Position numbers and translations under genes: made by a program
Origin: Bacteroidales bacterium
Lineage (GTDB): Bacteria > Bacteroidota > Bacteroidia > Bacteroidales > UBA3663
Reading direction: 5' to 3'
NCBI GenBank assembly: GCA_017449065.1
Contig: JAFSKF010000041.1
Location: 1-64,000, forward strand
DNA length: 64,000 bases
Shown: one piece after another, positions 1 to 9,554 of the stretch
Layout: every line of letters begins with the position of its first letter
Numbering within the stretch: position 1 is the stretch's first letter
Notes under the pieces: generated by a model
Databases searched by the model: none
Told to the model about the DNA's origin: nothing
The model's input: only the letters and a program-made list of their open reading frames with translations

Positions 1-14
1 CACAAGACTTAAAA

Positions 15-125
15 ATAAGGCCGTTATAGCGCAAGGGCTCCACCTCTTACCATTCCGAACAGAGAAGTTAAACCTTGCAACGCCGATGGTACTGCCAACG
101 CGGGAGAGTAGGAAGCGGCCGCCTT
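15..125 (+). rRNA. rrf: 5S ribosomal RNA
   Basis: The segment carries the conserved 5S core (CCACCTCTTACCATTCCGAAC at 40-60, then GAGAAGTTAA and GCCGATGGTACTGC). Its ends, AAGGCCG near 17 and CGGCCGCCTT near 116-125, can pair as the closing helix. The exact ends are estimated from that helix. No 16S or 23S sequence is visible, so these would lie upstream of the window. An intrinsic terminator follows directly, which fits 5S as the last gene of an rRNA operon. Confidence 0.92.
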
Positions 126-128
126 ACG

Positions 129-170
129 GGAGACTCCGGAACGGAAGTTCCGGGGTCTCTTTTTTTGTTT
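129..170 (+). terminator. Intrinsic terminator of the rRNA operon
   Basis: A 13-bp stem (GAGACTCCGGAAC pairing with GTTCCGGGGTCTC, one G-T pair) closes a GGAA tetraloop and is followed by TTTTTTTGTTTT. It begins a few bases after the end of 5S rRNA. Confidence 0.92.
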
Positions 171-176
171 TGGGCC

Positions 177-204
177 GGGGATGGGGTTGATGGGTCTGAT
201 GGGG
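177..204 (+). other. Potential G-quadruplex motif in the spacer after the rRNA terminator
   Basis: Four G-runs (177-180, 183-186, 192-194, 201-204) are separated by loops of 2, 5 and 6 bases, matching the usual G3+N1-7 pattern. The surrounding spacer (177-260) is a loose repetition of GATGGGG/CTGATGGG. No credible gene lies between 171 and 415. Confidence 0.4.
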
Positions 205-396
205 TTAATGATGTCCGTTTAGAGATGGGGCTGATGGGCGAAGTGGCTGATGGATAGTTGAGATTAATGCAAATGATGCCAAATAATTATTAGCCTTTTT
301 TTCTATTTCTTATTAAAAATGTGAGTTTTCTTGGATTTTATGTTTGTCTTTTTCACTTTTTTTATCTTGATAGGCTTATAATTCCAAAATTATCTT

Positions 397-404
397 TACC
401 TTTG
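397..404 (+). promoter_or_regulatory. Bacteroidetes -7 promoter box for the lipoprotein gene
   Basis: TACCTTTG matches the TAnnTTTG consensus and lies 12 bases before the ATG at 416. No TTTG is seen at the ideal distance upstream, so the -33 element is weak or absent. Confidence 0.55.
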
Positions 405-415
405 CATATTCGAAA

Positions 416-1510
416 ATGAAAATTTTGGTTATGATCAAAAGAATTCCTCCATTCTCTTGGGGCTTGTACCTATTATTGCCTTTTTGGGGCTTGTTTCTGT
501 TGTTGCCATCCTGCAAATCGGACGACGATGATGATGAGAAGATTATAGAAAATGGGAAAGAACTGCGCCCTTTTACCTTTTCATTCGCTGTGGAGGATGC
601 GCCGGAGGAAGGCGTTGCTATGATTTGTCCGGATACACATGGAGATACGGTTGTATGGCTACAACCGATTTGGTATGATGATCTGCAATATGAGTCTGAA
701 GATTCAGCTTCTTTTTCTGATGATTCTTATTTGACTGTTTCACTTTTCCAGCCTTATCATCTGTTGGAGGGGAAGTCGAATGCCCTTATGCGGGTGAATT
801 TCAATTTCCAGAATCAGGATGGCAGACTTGATACGATTAAAACCAAATATACACTCGGGTACAAGCAGATTATGGCCTATTGTACCGTAACCAAGCGAAA
901 AGCTACGGTTTCCTTTGGTGGCAGTTTCCCGTTAGATCCCGCACAATTCATCCTGCGGTTGTCTTTGGTCGATTCGGTTGGCGAATATACCTTAGCTGAT
1001 CGCCTTTCCAAGCAGGCAGATCAATTAGGCCTTGGCTTCCGTATTACCGAAATCCGCATATACGATGCCAATACTAATTCGAAGTTTTACGATAATTATT
1101 ATTGGTATTTGGATGATAACATCATTTATCATGCTTCTTCTGCGAATCAGTACATCTCGTTGCAGGATCAGGAGGGAGATAATATGATGGAAGAATCGCT
1201 TTTCAAGATAGATGGCAGAAGAGGATATGAGAATTACAAGGATTCGTACAATGGAACGTCTTGGGGTACTACCTGTTATGCCGCCATTCCATACGTCAGC
1301 GACGACGCTTCTCAGCAAATGGCTCTGCAAGTAAGGATAGCAGGTGATATAGGTACGAGATCCTTTGTCTATTATGGCCAACTCGATAAGAGCATGACCT
1401 ATTCTGCCGGAAAATATTATGTTACAGCTCCGGTAAAATGTTATCCTTCGGTAAAGGAAATCCCTACCGAAGGATATGCGAAAGTCTTAGAAAAAACATT
1501 GCCGGAATAA
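416..1510 (+). CDS. Putative surface lipoprotein, family not recognised
   Basis: A 364-residue protein. It has a hydrophobic N-terminus (two short hydrophobic stretches, about residues 15-31) and a lipobox LPSC with the lipidated Cys at 33. Right after Cys33 comes K-S-D-D-D-D-D-E. An acidic tract at this position resembles the export signal that sends Bacteroidetes lipoproteins to the outer face of the outer membrane, so surface exposure is inferred. The rest looks like a beta-rich extracellular domain with no catalytic motif that I recognise. An alternative start is M6 (431). The gene stands alone: a promoter box at 397 and a convergent neighbour (argB) 45 bases downstream. A fimbrillin-like fold is possible but I cannot show it. 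Confidence 0.75.
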   Translation: MKILVMIKRIPPFSWGLYLLLPFWGLFLLLPSCKSDDDDDEKIIENGKELRPFTFSFAVEDAPEEGVAMICPDTHGDTVVWLQPIWYDDLQYESEDSASFSDDSYLTVSLFQPYHLLEGKSNALMRVNFNFQNQDGRLDTIKTKYTLGYKQIMAYCTVTKRKATVSFGGSFPLDPAQFILRLSLVDSVGEYTLADRLSKQADQLGLGFRITEIRIYDANTNSKFYDNYYWYLDDNIIYHASSANQYISLQDQEGDNMMEESLFKIDGRRGYENYKDSYNGTSWGTTCYAAIPYVSDDASQQMALQVRIAGDIGTRSFVYYGQLDKSMTYSAGKYYVTAPVKCYPSVKEIPTEGYAKVLEKTLPE

Positions 1511-1555
1511 TACCGGAAGACAGACACTTTCTCCCCCCAAAGGAGGCTCCATCCT

Positions 1556-2398
1556 TTATCTGCTCAGTCTGGTGCCTGCTTCAGGATTATCGATGTAATC
1601 AGCATGGGTGATAATCACTTCCTGAACACCCGATTCGATGGCCTGGAACGAGTTTTCGAGTTTGGGTAGCATACCGCCCGAAACAATCCCGTCAGCCACC
1701 AGTTTCGGAAAATCTTCGCTTGTGATGGAAGGGATGACAGAATCGTCATCATCAGGATTGCGGAGCACGCCTTTCTTTTCGAAGCAGAACATCAGCCTTA
1801 CCTCGAATTTTGGTGAAAGGTGCATGGTGAGCGGCGATACTTCCTGTACTTTCGCCAAAGCAATGGCTGTTTCTGCAGCAATCGTATCAGCATTCGTGTT
1901 CAACAGCGAGCCGTGCGTGTCGTGTCCGATAGGAGACAAAACCGGCACGACTCCTTTGGCAATCAGTTCTGCCAAAAGTTCAGCATTCACCTGATCGATA
2001 TCTCCTACAAAACCGTAATCGACATCCTGTGTGCTGCCATCCTCCATCTTCACCTTCTTGATGGGACGCTTGTGCGAAACGATGACATTCATATCTGCTC
2101 CCGTCAGGCCCAATGCATTGACGTGCCGTTTCTGCAGTTGCGCCACAATATTCTTATTAACCAGTCCTGCATACACCATCGTCACCACTTTGAGTGTCTC
2201 AGCATCCGTGATGCGTCGTCCGCCAATCATGGTTTGTTGCACGCCTAACTGTTCAGCAATACGCGTAGCGCTTCGTCCACCTCCGTGAACCAGTACTTTC
2301 AGTCCCTCAATACGGGCAAACTTATCGAGCAGGGCGTGCAGGCTTTTCTCATCCTCCACGATGCCACCACCCACTTTTACAATTGTCAGTTGTGCCAT
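1556..2398 (-). CDS. argB: Acetylglutamate kinase family (arginine biosynthesis; N-succinylglutamate may be the substrate)
   Basis: A 280-residue amino-acid kinase. It has KVGGG near residue 8 (phosphate binding), VHGGGR near 37-42 and LLNTNADTIAAE near 165-176, the usual ArgB landmarks. ArgB phosphorylates N-acetyl-L-glutamate in the second step of arginine synthesis. Bacteroides and relatives are known to use N-succinyl intermediates in this pathway, so the true substrate may be N-succinylglutamate; the sequence alone does not decide. Its first 13 bases overlap the end of the upstream sugar-nucleotide gene, so the two are co-transcribed leftward. No other arg gene is nearby. Confidence 0.9.
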   Translation of the reverse strand: MAQLTIVKVGGGIVEDEKSLHALLDKFARIEGLKVLVHGGGRSATRIAEQLGVQQTMIGGRRITDAETLKVVTMVYAGLVNKNIVAQLQKRHVNALGLTGADMNVIVSHKRPIKKVKMEDGSTQDVDYGFVGDIDQVNAELLAELIAKGVVPVLSPIGHDTHGSLLNTNADTIAAETAIALAKVQEVSPLTMHLSPKFEVRLMFCFEKKGVLRNPDDDDSVIPSITSEDFPKLVADGIVSGGMLPKLENSFQAIESGVQEVIITHADYIDNPEAGTRLSR

Positions 2399-3438
2399 TC
2401 CTTAATACGTTGTTCTTCGGAAAGTTTACAAATCAAGAGCACTCCGTTATGTTCGGAAACGATACAGTCCTTCAGACCTTGAATCACCACTTGTTTGCCT
2501 TGCGGCATCCGAATCATGCAGCCCTCACTCTCAATGACTTTGACCTGATCGCCAACAATCGAATTGGCGTGCTCATCCTGAGGAAGCAGCGTGTGCATTG
2601 AGCCCCAGGTGCCTAAATCGCTCCATCCGAACTCAGCAGGCATGACGTAGGCGAGTTGTGTCTTCTCCATGACAGCATAGTCGATAGAGATTTTCGGACA
2701 CGTTGCATACAGTTCGTCCACCAGTTCTTGTTCCTTGGCCGTAAAGAATGCTGGAGCCAGTCGGTCCATGATAGCAGCAATCTCCGGTTGATACTTGCGC
2801 AATTCCCCGACGATGGTTTTCACGTTCCAGATAAACATACCGGAGTTCCAGGTGTATTTGCCTGTTGCCAGATACTTCTCAGCAGTAGCCAGATCCGGTT
2901 TCTCGCGGAAAGCGGCAAGTTTGAAAATGCCGTGATCATCTTTTGAATCTTCCACGAGCTCGCCCTGTTCGATGTATCCGTAACCCGTTTCTGGACGTGA
3001 TGGCTGCATGCCTAACGTTAGGATGCGGTCGCCTTTGCCAATAAACTCGATACCCTTTTTCACACAAGCCTTAAATTCAGTTTCGTTGATAACCAGATGA
3101 TCGGAAGCAGCCACGAAAATGTTGGCCTCCGGATCTTCTGCCTGAATCTTCCAGCTCACGTATGCCACACATGGTGCTGTGTTTCGCATACAAGGTTCCA
3201 GCAGAATATGCTGCGGATTGATGCCGTGCAGTTGTTCCGAAACCAAGGTTTTGAAGTTCTTGGAAGTTACCACCCACACGTGTTCCATATCGATAATTCC
3301 GTCAAACCGTTCGAACGTTTGTTGTATCATGGTGCGACCGGTTCCCATAATGTCGAGAAACTGTTTCGGGCATTCGGGCGTTGACATAGGCCAGAAGCGG
3401 CTTCCGATACCGCCGGCCATAATAACCAAGTGATTCAT
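2386..3438 (-). CDS. manC: Mannose-1-phosphate guanylyltransferase
   Basis: A 350-residue nucleotidyltransferase that makes GDP-mannose from mannose-1-phosphate and GTP, for polysaccharide and glycoprotein precursors. The N-terminus has the signature MAGGIGSRFWPMS (residues 6-18) followed by PKQF. The protein is the single-domain form, lacking the C-terminal isomerase cupin of bifunctional enzymes. The frame stays open 32 codons further upstream, but the start was set at 3438. The nucleotide-binding motif begins there as in the family, and the promoter box at 3469-3476 would fall inside a longer gene. The 3' end overlaps argB by 13 bases. The gene is divergent from rimP. Confidence 0.9.
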   Translation of the reverse strand: MNHLVIMAGGIGSRFWPMSTPECPKQFLDIMGTGRTMIQQTFERFDGIIDMEHVWVVTSKNFKTLVSEQLHGINPQHILLEPCMRNTAPCVAYVSWKIQAEDPEANIFVAASDHLVINETEFKACVKKGIEFIGKGDRILTLGMQPSRPETGYGYIEQGELVEDSKDDHGIFKLAAFREKPDLATAEKYLATGKYTWNSGMFIWNVKTIVGELRKYQPEIAAIMDRLAPAFFTAKEQELVDELYATCPKISIDYAVMEKTQLAYVMPAEFGWSDLGTWGSMHTLLPQDEHANSIVGDQVKVIESEGCMIRMPQGKQVVIQGLKDCIVSEHNGVLLICKLSEEQRIKEWHN

Positions 3439-3468
3439 ATTTTCAAATTTAATTGCAACTTTTTGGTG

Positions 3469-3476
3469 CAAATATA
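3469..3476 (-). promoter_or_regulatory. -7 promoter box for manC-argB
   Basis: On the minus strand the sequence is TATATTTG (TAnnTTTG consensus), 30 bases before the chosen manC ATG. It is divergent from the rimP promoter, about 75 bases away. Confidence 0.6.
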
Positions 3477-3526
3477 GGGAAAAAATAGGAAAAAAGGTGA
3501 GAAATCGAAAAAAAATGGAAAAATTC

Positions 3527-3557
3527 TTGCACAATTTAAATATAATCTATAAATTTG
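3527..3557 (+). promoter_or_regulatory. Promoter of the rimP-nusA-infB operon
   Basis: TTG at 3527-3529, a 20-base spacer, then TAAATTTG at 3550-3557, followed by CAG. This fits the Bacteroidetes -33/-7 arrangement. The rimP start lies 69 bases downstream of the -7 box. Confidence 0.65.
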
Positions 3558-3626
3558 CAGCGGAAATGAGATGAAGAGAGACGCAAAATGAAGCGTTTCT
3601 CTTCTTGTTTTAATGTAAGAGTCAAG

Positions 3627-4115
3627 ATGATACAGAAACAGGAAATAGTTGATCTGGTAGAACAGTATCTTTTGGAAAGTGAGAGCGAAAGCTATCTGGT
3701 GGATGTAACCGTCAGTCGTGATAACCGGATTGTCGTCGAAATTGACAACGATGAAGCCGTTGATATTGACGAGTGTGCCCTTCTTTCCGACTATGTTGAC
3801 CAGCATCTGGATCGCAATGTGGAAGATTTCGAACTGGAAGTAGGCAGTGCCGGTCTGACGTCCCCCTTGAAAGTGCTTCGTCAGTATCAGAAATTCGAAG
3901 GCGAAGAAATGGAAGTGTTGCTTCGCGACGGACGCAAACTGAAAGGAATCCTGGGGGCAACCGACGAAGAAGGGTTCGATCTCACATGGGTCACAATGGA
4001 AAAAATTACGGACCCCGCTACCGGTAAGCAGAGCAAGAAAAAACAGGAAGTGCAGCATGAGGAACACTTGTTGCACAAGGATGTAAACCAAGTAAAATAT
4101 ATTATTAATTTCTAA
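3627..4115 (+). CDS. rimP: Ribosome maturation factor RimP
   Basis: About 162 residues, close to the family's usual 150-160. RimP acts in the cytoplasm in assembly of the 30S subunit. Visible features are the N-terminal alpha/beta domain with the acidic ..DNDEAVDIDEC.. segment, the conserved LEVGSAGLTSPLK motif, and a C-terminal SH3-like domain (GRKLKGILGATDEEGFDL). The frame is open from 3588, but the ATG at 3627 (MIQKQEIVDLVEQYL) gives the normal length. It is first in the conserved order rimP-nusA-infB, with 15 bases before nusA. Confidence 0.93.
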   Translation: MIQKQEIVDLVEQYLLESESESYLVDVTVSRDNRIVVEIDNDEAVDIDECALLSDYVDQHLDRNVEDFELEVGSAGLTSPLKVLRQYQKFEGEEMEVLLRDGRKLKGILGATDEEGFDLTWVTMEKITDPATGKQSKKKQEVQHEEHLLHKDVNQVKYIINF

Positions 4116-4130
4116 AATATACCACAAAGA

Positions 4131-5378
4131 ATGGCAAGAGAAAAAGAAGAAGTGATGTCGATGATTGACACCTTCAAGGAGTTCAAGGAGCTTAAGAACA
4201 TTGACCGCTCCACTATGATCAGTGTTTTGGAGGATTCCTTCCGTTCGGTTTTGGCCAAGATGTTCGAGACCGACGAGAATTTCGATATTATCATCAACCC
4301 GGACAAGGGTGACTTCGAGATTTGGAAGAACCGCCAGGTGGTAGCTGACGACGAAGTGAAGAACCAGAATCTGGAAGTCTCGTTGTCGGAGGCACGTCAG
4401 ACGGTTGAAGATATTGAGGTGGGTGAGGATTTCACCGAAAAAGTGCAGTTTGAGAAATTCGGTCGCCGTGCCATCCTGAACCTGCGTCAGACGCTGGCTG
4501 CCAAAATCCTCGAATTGCAGAAAGATATCCTTTATAATAAATATAAGGACCAGATCGGTCAGATTATTTCTGCAGAGGTTTATCAGATTTGGAAGCGTGA
4601 GATGCTGATGGTCGATGAAGAGGGTAATGAGCTCTCTTTGCCACGCACCGAGCAGATTCCAAGCGACAATTTCCGCAAGGGCGATCAGGTGCGTGCCGTT
4701 GTGCTCCGTGTAGATAATGCCAACAACAATCCGAAGATCATTCTGAGCCGTACCGCTCCTGTTTTCTTGCAGCGCCTGATGGAACGCGAGATTCCTGAGG
4801 TCGCAGACGGAACCATCCGTATTGTGAAGATTGTTCGTCTGCCTGGCGAACGTGCCAAGATTGCCGTCGAGACCAACGACGACCGCATCGATCCTGTTGG
4901 AGCTTGCGTAGGTGTGAAGGGCGGACGTATCCACAGCATCGTTCGTGAGTTGCGTGGCGAGAATCTCGATGTGATTCCTTACACCGGCAACACACAGCTG
5001 TTCATCCAGCGTGCTCTGGCCCCGGCTTCCATTTCGATGATCAACCTGCACGATGAGAGCAAGACCGCAGAGGTCTTTATGAATCCAGAGCAGGTGAGTC
5101 TGGCTATTGGCAAAAACGGTGCAAACATCAAGTTGGCTTCCTTGCTGACCGGCTACACCATCGATGTTTATCGTGAAGGCGACAGCGACGATATCTTCCT
5201 CGACGACTTCTCGGATGTCATCGAACCATGGATTATCCAGTCGCTCAAGGGCATTGGTCTGGCAACAGCCAAGGCTGTGCTCGAAGCTGATCCTCAGATG
5301 GTAGCTGATCAGGCAGACTTGGAAGATGAAACCGTTGCGGATGTTCGCAGCATCCTTCAGAAGGAATTCGACCAGTAA
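4131..5378 (+). CDS. nusA: Transcription termination/antitermination factor NusA
   Basis: 415 residues, the short form expected in Bacteroidetes. NusA binds RNA polymerase and nascent RNA, controlling pausing, termination and rRNA antitermination. Visible in order are the N-terminal polymerase-binding domain (about 1-125), an S1 domain (about 130-205), and two KH domains (about 230-350) with GVKGGRIHSIVRELRGE and the GKNGANIKLAS loop. A short C-terminal helix-hairpin-helix-like segment (LKGIGLATAKAVLEAD, about 377-392) follows. Gap to infB is 54 bases. The start is the first ATG after rimP. Confidence 0.96.
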   Translation: MAREKEEVMSMIDTFKEFKELKNIDRSTMISVLEDSFRSVLAKMFETDENFDIIINPDKGDFEIWKNRQVVADDEVKNQNLEVSLSEARQTVEDIEVGEDFTEKVQFEKFGRRAILNLRQTLAAKILELQKDILYNKYKDQIGQIISAEVYQIWKREMLMVDEEGNELSLPRTEQIPSDNFRKGDQVRAVVLRVDNANNNPKIILSRTAPVFLQRLMEREIPEVADGTIRIVKIVRLPGERAKIAVETNDDRIDPVGACVGVKGGRIHSIVRELRGENLDVIPYTGNTQLFIQRALAPASISMINLHDESKTAEVFMNPEQVSLAIGKNGANIKLASLLTGYTIDVYREGDSDDIFLDDFSDVIEPWIIQSLKGIGLATAKAVLEADPQMVADQADLEDETVADVRSILQKEFDQ

Positions 5379-5432
5379 CCGGGAGTTCCGGCCTTTTCCT
5401 CCTACTTCATTAACTAACTTAAAAAAGAATTT

Positions 5433-8339
5433 ATGAGATTAAACAAGATAGCAAAAGATTTTAACGTTGGTGTTCAGACGCTGATGGACTTCTTAGAGAA
5501 GAAAGCCGGCGTTACCGTCGACGGACCGATGGCCAATGTCACCGACGATCAATACGAGCTGCTCAAAAAAGAGTTCAACAAGGACAAATCTGTAAAAGAA
5601 GAGTCTGAACGTGAACGTCTGGAGCGTCAGCAGACTCGTGACAAGATTAAGGAGGAGTCGCGCACGGCTTCTGCTACGCCTACCAAGGCCGTAACTCCAA
5701 GTGAAGAGACTCTCAATGCCCGTCCGAAGGTATTGGGAACCATCGATCTGAACAAGAAACCTGCCCCGGTGGTTCAGGAGAAGCCGGCACCACAGCCCGT
5801 TCCTAAACCGGAGGTGGAAGAGAAACCTGTTGTCAAACCTGTAGCCAAACCTGTAGAGCAACCCGTGCAGAAGCCGGTGGAAGAAAAACCGGTAGAAGAG
5901 CCAAAGCCAGTTCAGAAACCCGTAGCAGAACCGGTTGCCAAGCCCGTTGAGGGGCCTGCCAAGCAGCCTGTTAAGGTCGAACAACCGAAGCCCCAGGAGC
6001 AGAAGCGTCCGAACCAGACGCAGATGGGCGAGCGTTCCCGCGACCGCATCAACGACGATCCGTTGCCGGAAGAGGCCCGCAACGGTGAGGTGTTCCGTCT
6101 GCAAACTCCTGAGACACCTCAGATGAAGGTGGTAGGCACCATCGATCTGGATGCCTTGAATCAGAGCACCCGTCCGAAGAAGAAATCAAAGGAGGAGCGC
6201 AAGAAGGAGCGTGAGCAGAAGAACGCAGATCAGCGTGCCCAGCGCGAGGAAGGCAGAAACCGCCATCATGGTGCCCAAAAGGTGAACATTGACGAGGAAA
6301 TCCAGAAAGGCCGGACCCAGAACAACAATAACGCTGGCAGCGGACGCGACAAGAAGAGCCATGGCGATCAGCGTCGTCAGGACCGCGACGAGTTGCGTCA
6401 GCATGGCAAGACCAAGGGTCGCCAGCAGAAGATCGAGGTTACGGAAGAGGATGTACAGAAGTCAGTAAAGGACACACTGGCACGTCTCACCAACAAACGC
6501 GACAAGAAGGATGTCAAGTACCGTAAGGAGAAGCGTAATGCGGCTGCTGAACGTGCTGCAGAGGCAGAAGAGGAAGCAGCAGCAGAAAGTAAGGTGCTCA
6601 AGCTGACCGAATACGTTACCGCCAACGACTTGGCCACCATGATGAAGGTATCGGTGGTTCAGGTCATCCAGACCTGTATGTCAATCGGTATCATGGTTTC
6701 CATCAACCAGCGCCTCGATGCTGAGACCATCAACCTCGTTGCTGAGGAGTTCGGATTCAAGACCGAATACATGAGCGAAGAGGTAGAGCAGGAACTCGAA
6801 CAGAAGGCTGATAGCGAAGACGAACTGGAAAGCCGTCCGCCTGTCATTACCGTCATGGGTCACGTCGATCATGGTAAGACCAAGCTTCTCGACTATATCC
6901 GTAATGCCAACGTGATTGCCGGTGAGGCCGGTGGTATCACCCAGCACATCGGTGCCTACAGTGTGAAGCTGAGCGACGGCCGCAGGGTTACTTTCCTCGA
7001 TACTCCGGGTCACGAAGCATTTACTGCCATGCGTGCCCGTGGTGCTAAGATGACCGATATCGCTATTATTATCGTTGCAGCTGACGATGGCGTGATGCCA
7101 CAGACCAAAGAGGCAATCAACCATGCTGCTGCTGCCGGTGTACCGATTGTGTTTGCCATCAATAAGATTGATAAGCCTACTGCCAATCCGACCAAGGTGA
7201 AGGAGCAGCTGGCTGCCATGAACTATCTGGTGGAAGAGTGGGGCGGTAAGTATCAGAGTCAGGAGATTTCTGCCCGCGACGGTTTGAATGTTGACTTGCT
7301 CTTGGAGAAAGTGCTTCTGGAAGCCGACTTGCTCGACCTGAAGGCCAATCCAAACCGTGAGGCAACGGGTTCCGTAATCGAATCAACCCTCGACAAGGGA
7401 CGCGGCTACACTGCTACCGTTCTGGTGCAAAACGGCACCCTCCATGTGGGCGATGTAATCCTGTGCGGTATGTTCTACGGACGTGTCAAGGCGCTTTTCA
7501 ACGAGCGTGGACAGAAAGTGAACGAGGCTGGTCCTGCTACACCGGTACAGGTGCTGGGTCTGAACGGTTCACCGTCTGCAGGCGATCAGCTCCGCGTGCT
7601 CGAATCAGAGCAGGAGGCTCGTGAAATTGCCCAGAAGCGTGACCGTCTGCATCGTGAGCAGCAGCTCCGTACGCAGACCCGTCTGACACTCGACGAGATC
7701 GGACGTCGTATTGCAGTTGGCAACTTCCAGGAGTTGAACCTGATTGTCAAGGGCGACGTGGATGGTTCAGTGGAAGCATTGACCGATTCGCTCATCAAGT
7801 TGAGCACCGAGAAGATTCAGGTAAACGTTATCCACAAGGCTGTGGGTCAGATTTCCGAGAGTGATGTCGTGCTGGCTGCCGCTTCGAAAGCCATCATCAT
7901 CGGTTTCCAGGTGCGTCCTTCCCAGGCAGCCCGCAAGCTGTCCGATCAGGATGGTGTCGATATCCGTACCTACAGTATTATCTACGATGCCATCGAGGAA
8001 GTCAAGGAGGCGATGGAAGGAATGCTCAAACCGGAACTCAAGGAAGAGGTTTGCGGCTATCTGGAAATCAAGAGTGTCTTCAAGATTTCCAAAGTGGGAT
8101 CGGTGGCAGGCTGTATCGTGAAGGAAGGAAAGATTCACCGTACCGACAAGGTTCGCGTCATTCGCGACGGTATCGTGCTCTATGCCGGTGAATTGGGTTC
8201 TTTGAAGCGTTTCAAGGACGATGTCAAGGAAGTGGGCACCAACTTCGAGTGCGGTCTGAACATCAACGGCTTCGATAATATTCAGGAGGGCGACCTCATT
8301 GAGGCTTATACTGAGATCGAGGTGAAGGCAAAGCTGTAA
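5433..8339 (+). CDS. infB: Translation initiation factor IF-2
   Basis: A 968-residue GTPase that brings initiator tRNA to the 30S subunit. It has an N-terminal IF2_N helix domain (about 1-50) and a long low-complexity linker with P-V-x-K-P repeats (about 110-195), then a charged K/R/E-rich segment. A second IF2_N-like module sits around 390-450. The G domain has GHVDHGKT (about 476-483), DTPGH (about 523) and NKID (about 578). The C-terminal domains II-IV are complete. The length suits a Bacteroidetes IF-2 with an extended linker. Confidence 0.97.
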   Translation: MRLNKIAKDFNVGVQTLMDFLEKKAGVTVDGPMANVTDDQYELLKKEFNKDKSVKEESERERLERQQTRDKIKEESRTASATPTKAVTPSEETLNARPKVLGTIDLNKKPAPVVQEKPAPQPVPKPEVEEKPVVKPVAKPVEQPVQKPVEEKPVEEPKPVQKPVAEPVAKPVEGPAKQPVKVEQPKPQEQKRPNQTQMGERSRDRINDDPLPEEARNGEVFRLQTPETPQMKVVGTIDLDALNQSTRPKKKSKEERKKEREQKNADQRAQREEGRNRHHGAQKVNIDEEIQKGRTQNNNNAGSGRDKKSHGDQRRQDRDELRQHGKTKGRQQKIEVTEEDVQKSVKDTLARLTNKRDKKDVKYRKEKRNAAAERAAEAEEEAAAESKVLKLTEYVTANDLATMMKVSVVQVIQTCMSIGIMVSINQRLDAETINLVAEEFGFKTEYMSEEVEQELEQKADSEDELESRPPVITVMGHVDHGKTKLLDYIRNANVIAGEAGGITQHIGAYSVKLSDGRRVTFLDTPGHEAFTAMRARGAKMTDIAIIIVAADDGVMPQTKEAINHAAAAGVPIVFAINKIDKPTANPTKVKEQLAAMNYLVEEWGGKYQSQEISARDGLNVDLLLEKVLLEADLLDLKANPNREATGSVIESTLDKGRGYTATVLVQNGTLHVGDVILCGMFYGRVKALFNERGQKVNEAGPATPVQVLGLNGSPSAGDQLRVLESEQEAREIAQKRDRLHREQQLRTQTRLTLDEIGRRIAVGNFQELNLIVKGDVDGSVEALTDSLIKLSTEKIQVNVIHKAVGQISESDVVLAAASKAIIIGFQVRPSQAARKLSDQDGVDIRTYSIIYDAIEEVKEAMEGMLKPELKEEVCGYLEIKSVFKISKVGSVAGCIVKEGKIHRTDKVRVIRDGIVLYAGELGSLKRFKDDVKEVGTNFECGLNINGFDNIQEGDLIEAYTEIEVKAKL

Positions 8340-8379
8340 AAGGCTTTGCTTTCTCCCCGGGATATTCAAAACTATCAGG

Positions 8380-8886
8380 ATGAATATTTACGATATTCTT
8401 ATTTTGGCCTTCTTGGCCATAGGTATTTGTGTCGGGCTGTATCGCGGGTTCTTCAAGGAGCTTGTCGATACAGTCGGACTGTTTGTGGCTGCCTTAGTGG
8501 CCAACTGGCTTTGTCCGTATGCCAAACCCTATCTGATGACCAGCATTTCCGACGAATTCGTATGCTCGGTTCTTGTCTGGGTGGTGATTTTCCTGCTCAT
8601 GCTCTTTGTCATGAACCGCGTGGCATGGCTGTTGGGCAAGGTGATGAAGTCGCTGAGCATCGGTTGGCTGAACCGGTTGGGAGGCGGACTGTTCGCTTTC
8701 ATCAAATATTCGCTCATTGCGGCTTTGGTCATTTCTGTGCTTGAGTTCGCAGCAGCACACGTGGCAGGCTTGAAGTTCACCGAACCGATGAAAGGCAGCC
8801 AGCTGATTCCCTATCTGCACAGTTTGGTGAAAGCGGTGATGCCTTGGGTGACCGACCATATTCTGCCGGCATTGCATCTCACCTGA
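8380..8886 (+). CDS. CvpA family membrane protein
   Basis: 168 residues with about four hydrophobic segments (roughly 5-25, 28-48, 65-90, 100-125). The N-terminus [15 protein letters not shown] followed by [10 protein letters not shown] is the CvpA-family signature; the G-x-x-x-G-F-x-K/R-E motif is visible. CvpA of E. coli was named for colicin V production, but the molecular role is not settled. It is 40 bases after infB and 2 bases before rnhB, so it belongs to the same operon. Confidence 0.85.
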   Translation: MNIYDILILAFLAIGICVGLYRGFFKELVDTVGLFVAALVANWLCPYAKPYLMTSISDEFVCSVLVWVVIFLLMLFVMNRVAWLLGKVMKSLSIGWLNRLGGGLFAFIKYSLIAALVISVLEFAAAHVAGLKFTEPMKGSQLIPYLHSLVKAVMPWVTDHILPALHLT

Positions 8887-8888
8887 TT

Positions 8889-9503
8889 ATGTTGTTGCCC
8901 TATCTGAATGAAGGCGTGGTCGAAGCCGGTTGCGACGAAGCCGGACGTGGATGTCTGGCAGGTCCGGTCTATGCGGCTGCCGTGATTCTGCCGCCCGACT
9001 TTAAGAACGATTTGCTGAACGATTCGAAACAACTGACCGAGAAGCAGCGTTACGAACTCCGTCCTATCATCGAACGCGAGGCCATAGCCTGGGCAGTGGG
9101 TGTTTGCGACAATCACGAAATCGACAAGGCCAACATCCTGCGTTGCAGCATCGAAGCCATGCATCGGGCCATACGTGCCCTCAAAGTGCGACCGGAAGCT
9201 TTGCTCATCGACGGCAACCGGTTCTATAAGTTCGAAGATTTGCCGCACACGACGATTGTCAAGGGCGACGGCAAGATGATGAGCATCGCAGCAGCGTCAG
9301 TATTGGCCAAGACGTACCGGGACGATTATATGCTGCGCATCGATGAAGAATATCCGGTTTACAACTGGAAAATCAACAAAGGCTATCCCACCAAAGATCA
9401 TCGGGCAGCCATTGCACAGGCAGGTCCCTGCAAGTATCATCGGATGTCGTTCCGTCTATTGCCCGAAAAAGATCCGCAAATGACACTCGATTTTGGCGAA
9501 TAA
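8889..9503 (+). CDS. rnhB: Ribonuclease HII
   Basis: 204 residues. It cleaves RNA in RNA/DNA hybrids and starts removal of misincorporated ribonucleotides. The N-terminal motif [17 protein letters not shown] holds the catalytic Asp-Glu pair. A further acidic residue is in LLIDGN, and the [17 protein letters not shown] segment is typical of type 2 enzymes. The frame is open from 8844 inside cvpA, but the ATG at 8889 gives the normal N-terminus just after the cvpA stop (8884-8886). Confidence 0.94.
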   Translation: MLLPYLNEGVVEAGCDEAGRGCLAGPVYAAAVILPPDFKNDLLNDSKQLTEKQRYELRPIIEREAIAWAVGVCDNHEIDKANILRCSIEAMHRAIRALKVRPEALLIDGNRFYKFEDLPHTTIVKGDGKMMSIAAASVLAKTYRDDYMLRIDEEYPVYNWKINKGYPTKDHRAAIAQAGPCKYHRMSFRLLPEKDPQMTLDFGE

Positions 9504-9505
9504 AC

Positions 9506-9536
9506 TTGTTATTGTAGAAATTTTAATCTATCTTTG
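9506..9536 (+). promoter_or_regulatory. Promoter for the suf cluster
   Basis: TTG at 9506-9508, a 20-base spacer, then TATCTTTG at 9529-9536. The ATG of sufB is at 9555, giving a very short leader. The in-frame TTG at 9534 is part of the -7 box itself, which argues against its use as a start codon. Confidence 0.7.
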
Positions 9537-9554
9537 GCACAAAATACATTATTT

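Noticed and set aside
75..257. 60-codon frame starting in 5S rRNA
   Set aside because: It overlaps the rRNA, its terminator and the G-rich spacer.
3435..5051. 538-codon open frame on the minus strand
   Set aside because: It lies opposite rimP and nusA, which are certain. It shows no domain and its length results from codon bias on the coding strand.
9534..9554. TTG start that would lengthen SufB by seven residues
   Set aside because: The TTG is part of the TATCTTTG promoter box, so it would not be in the transcript.
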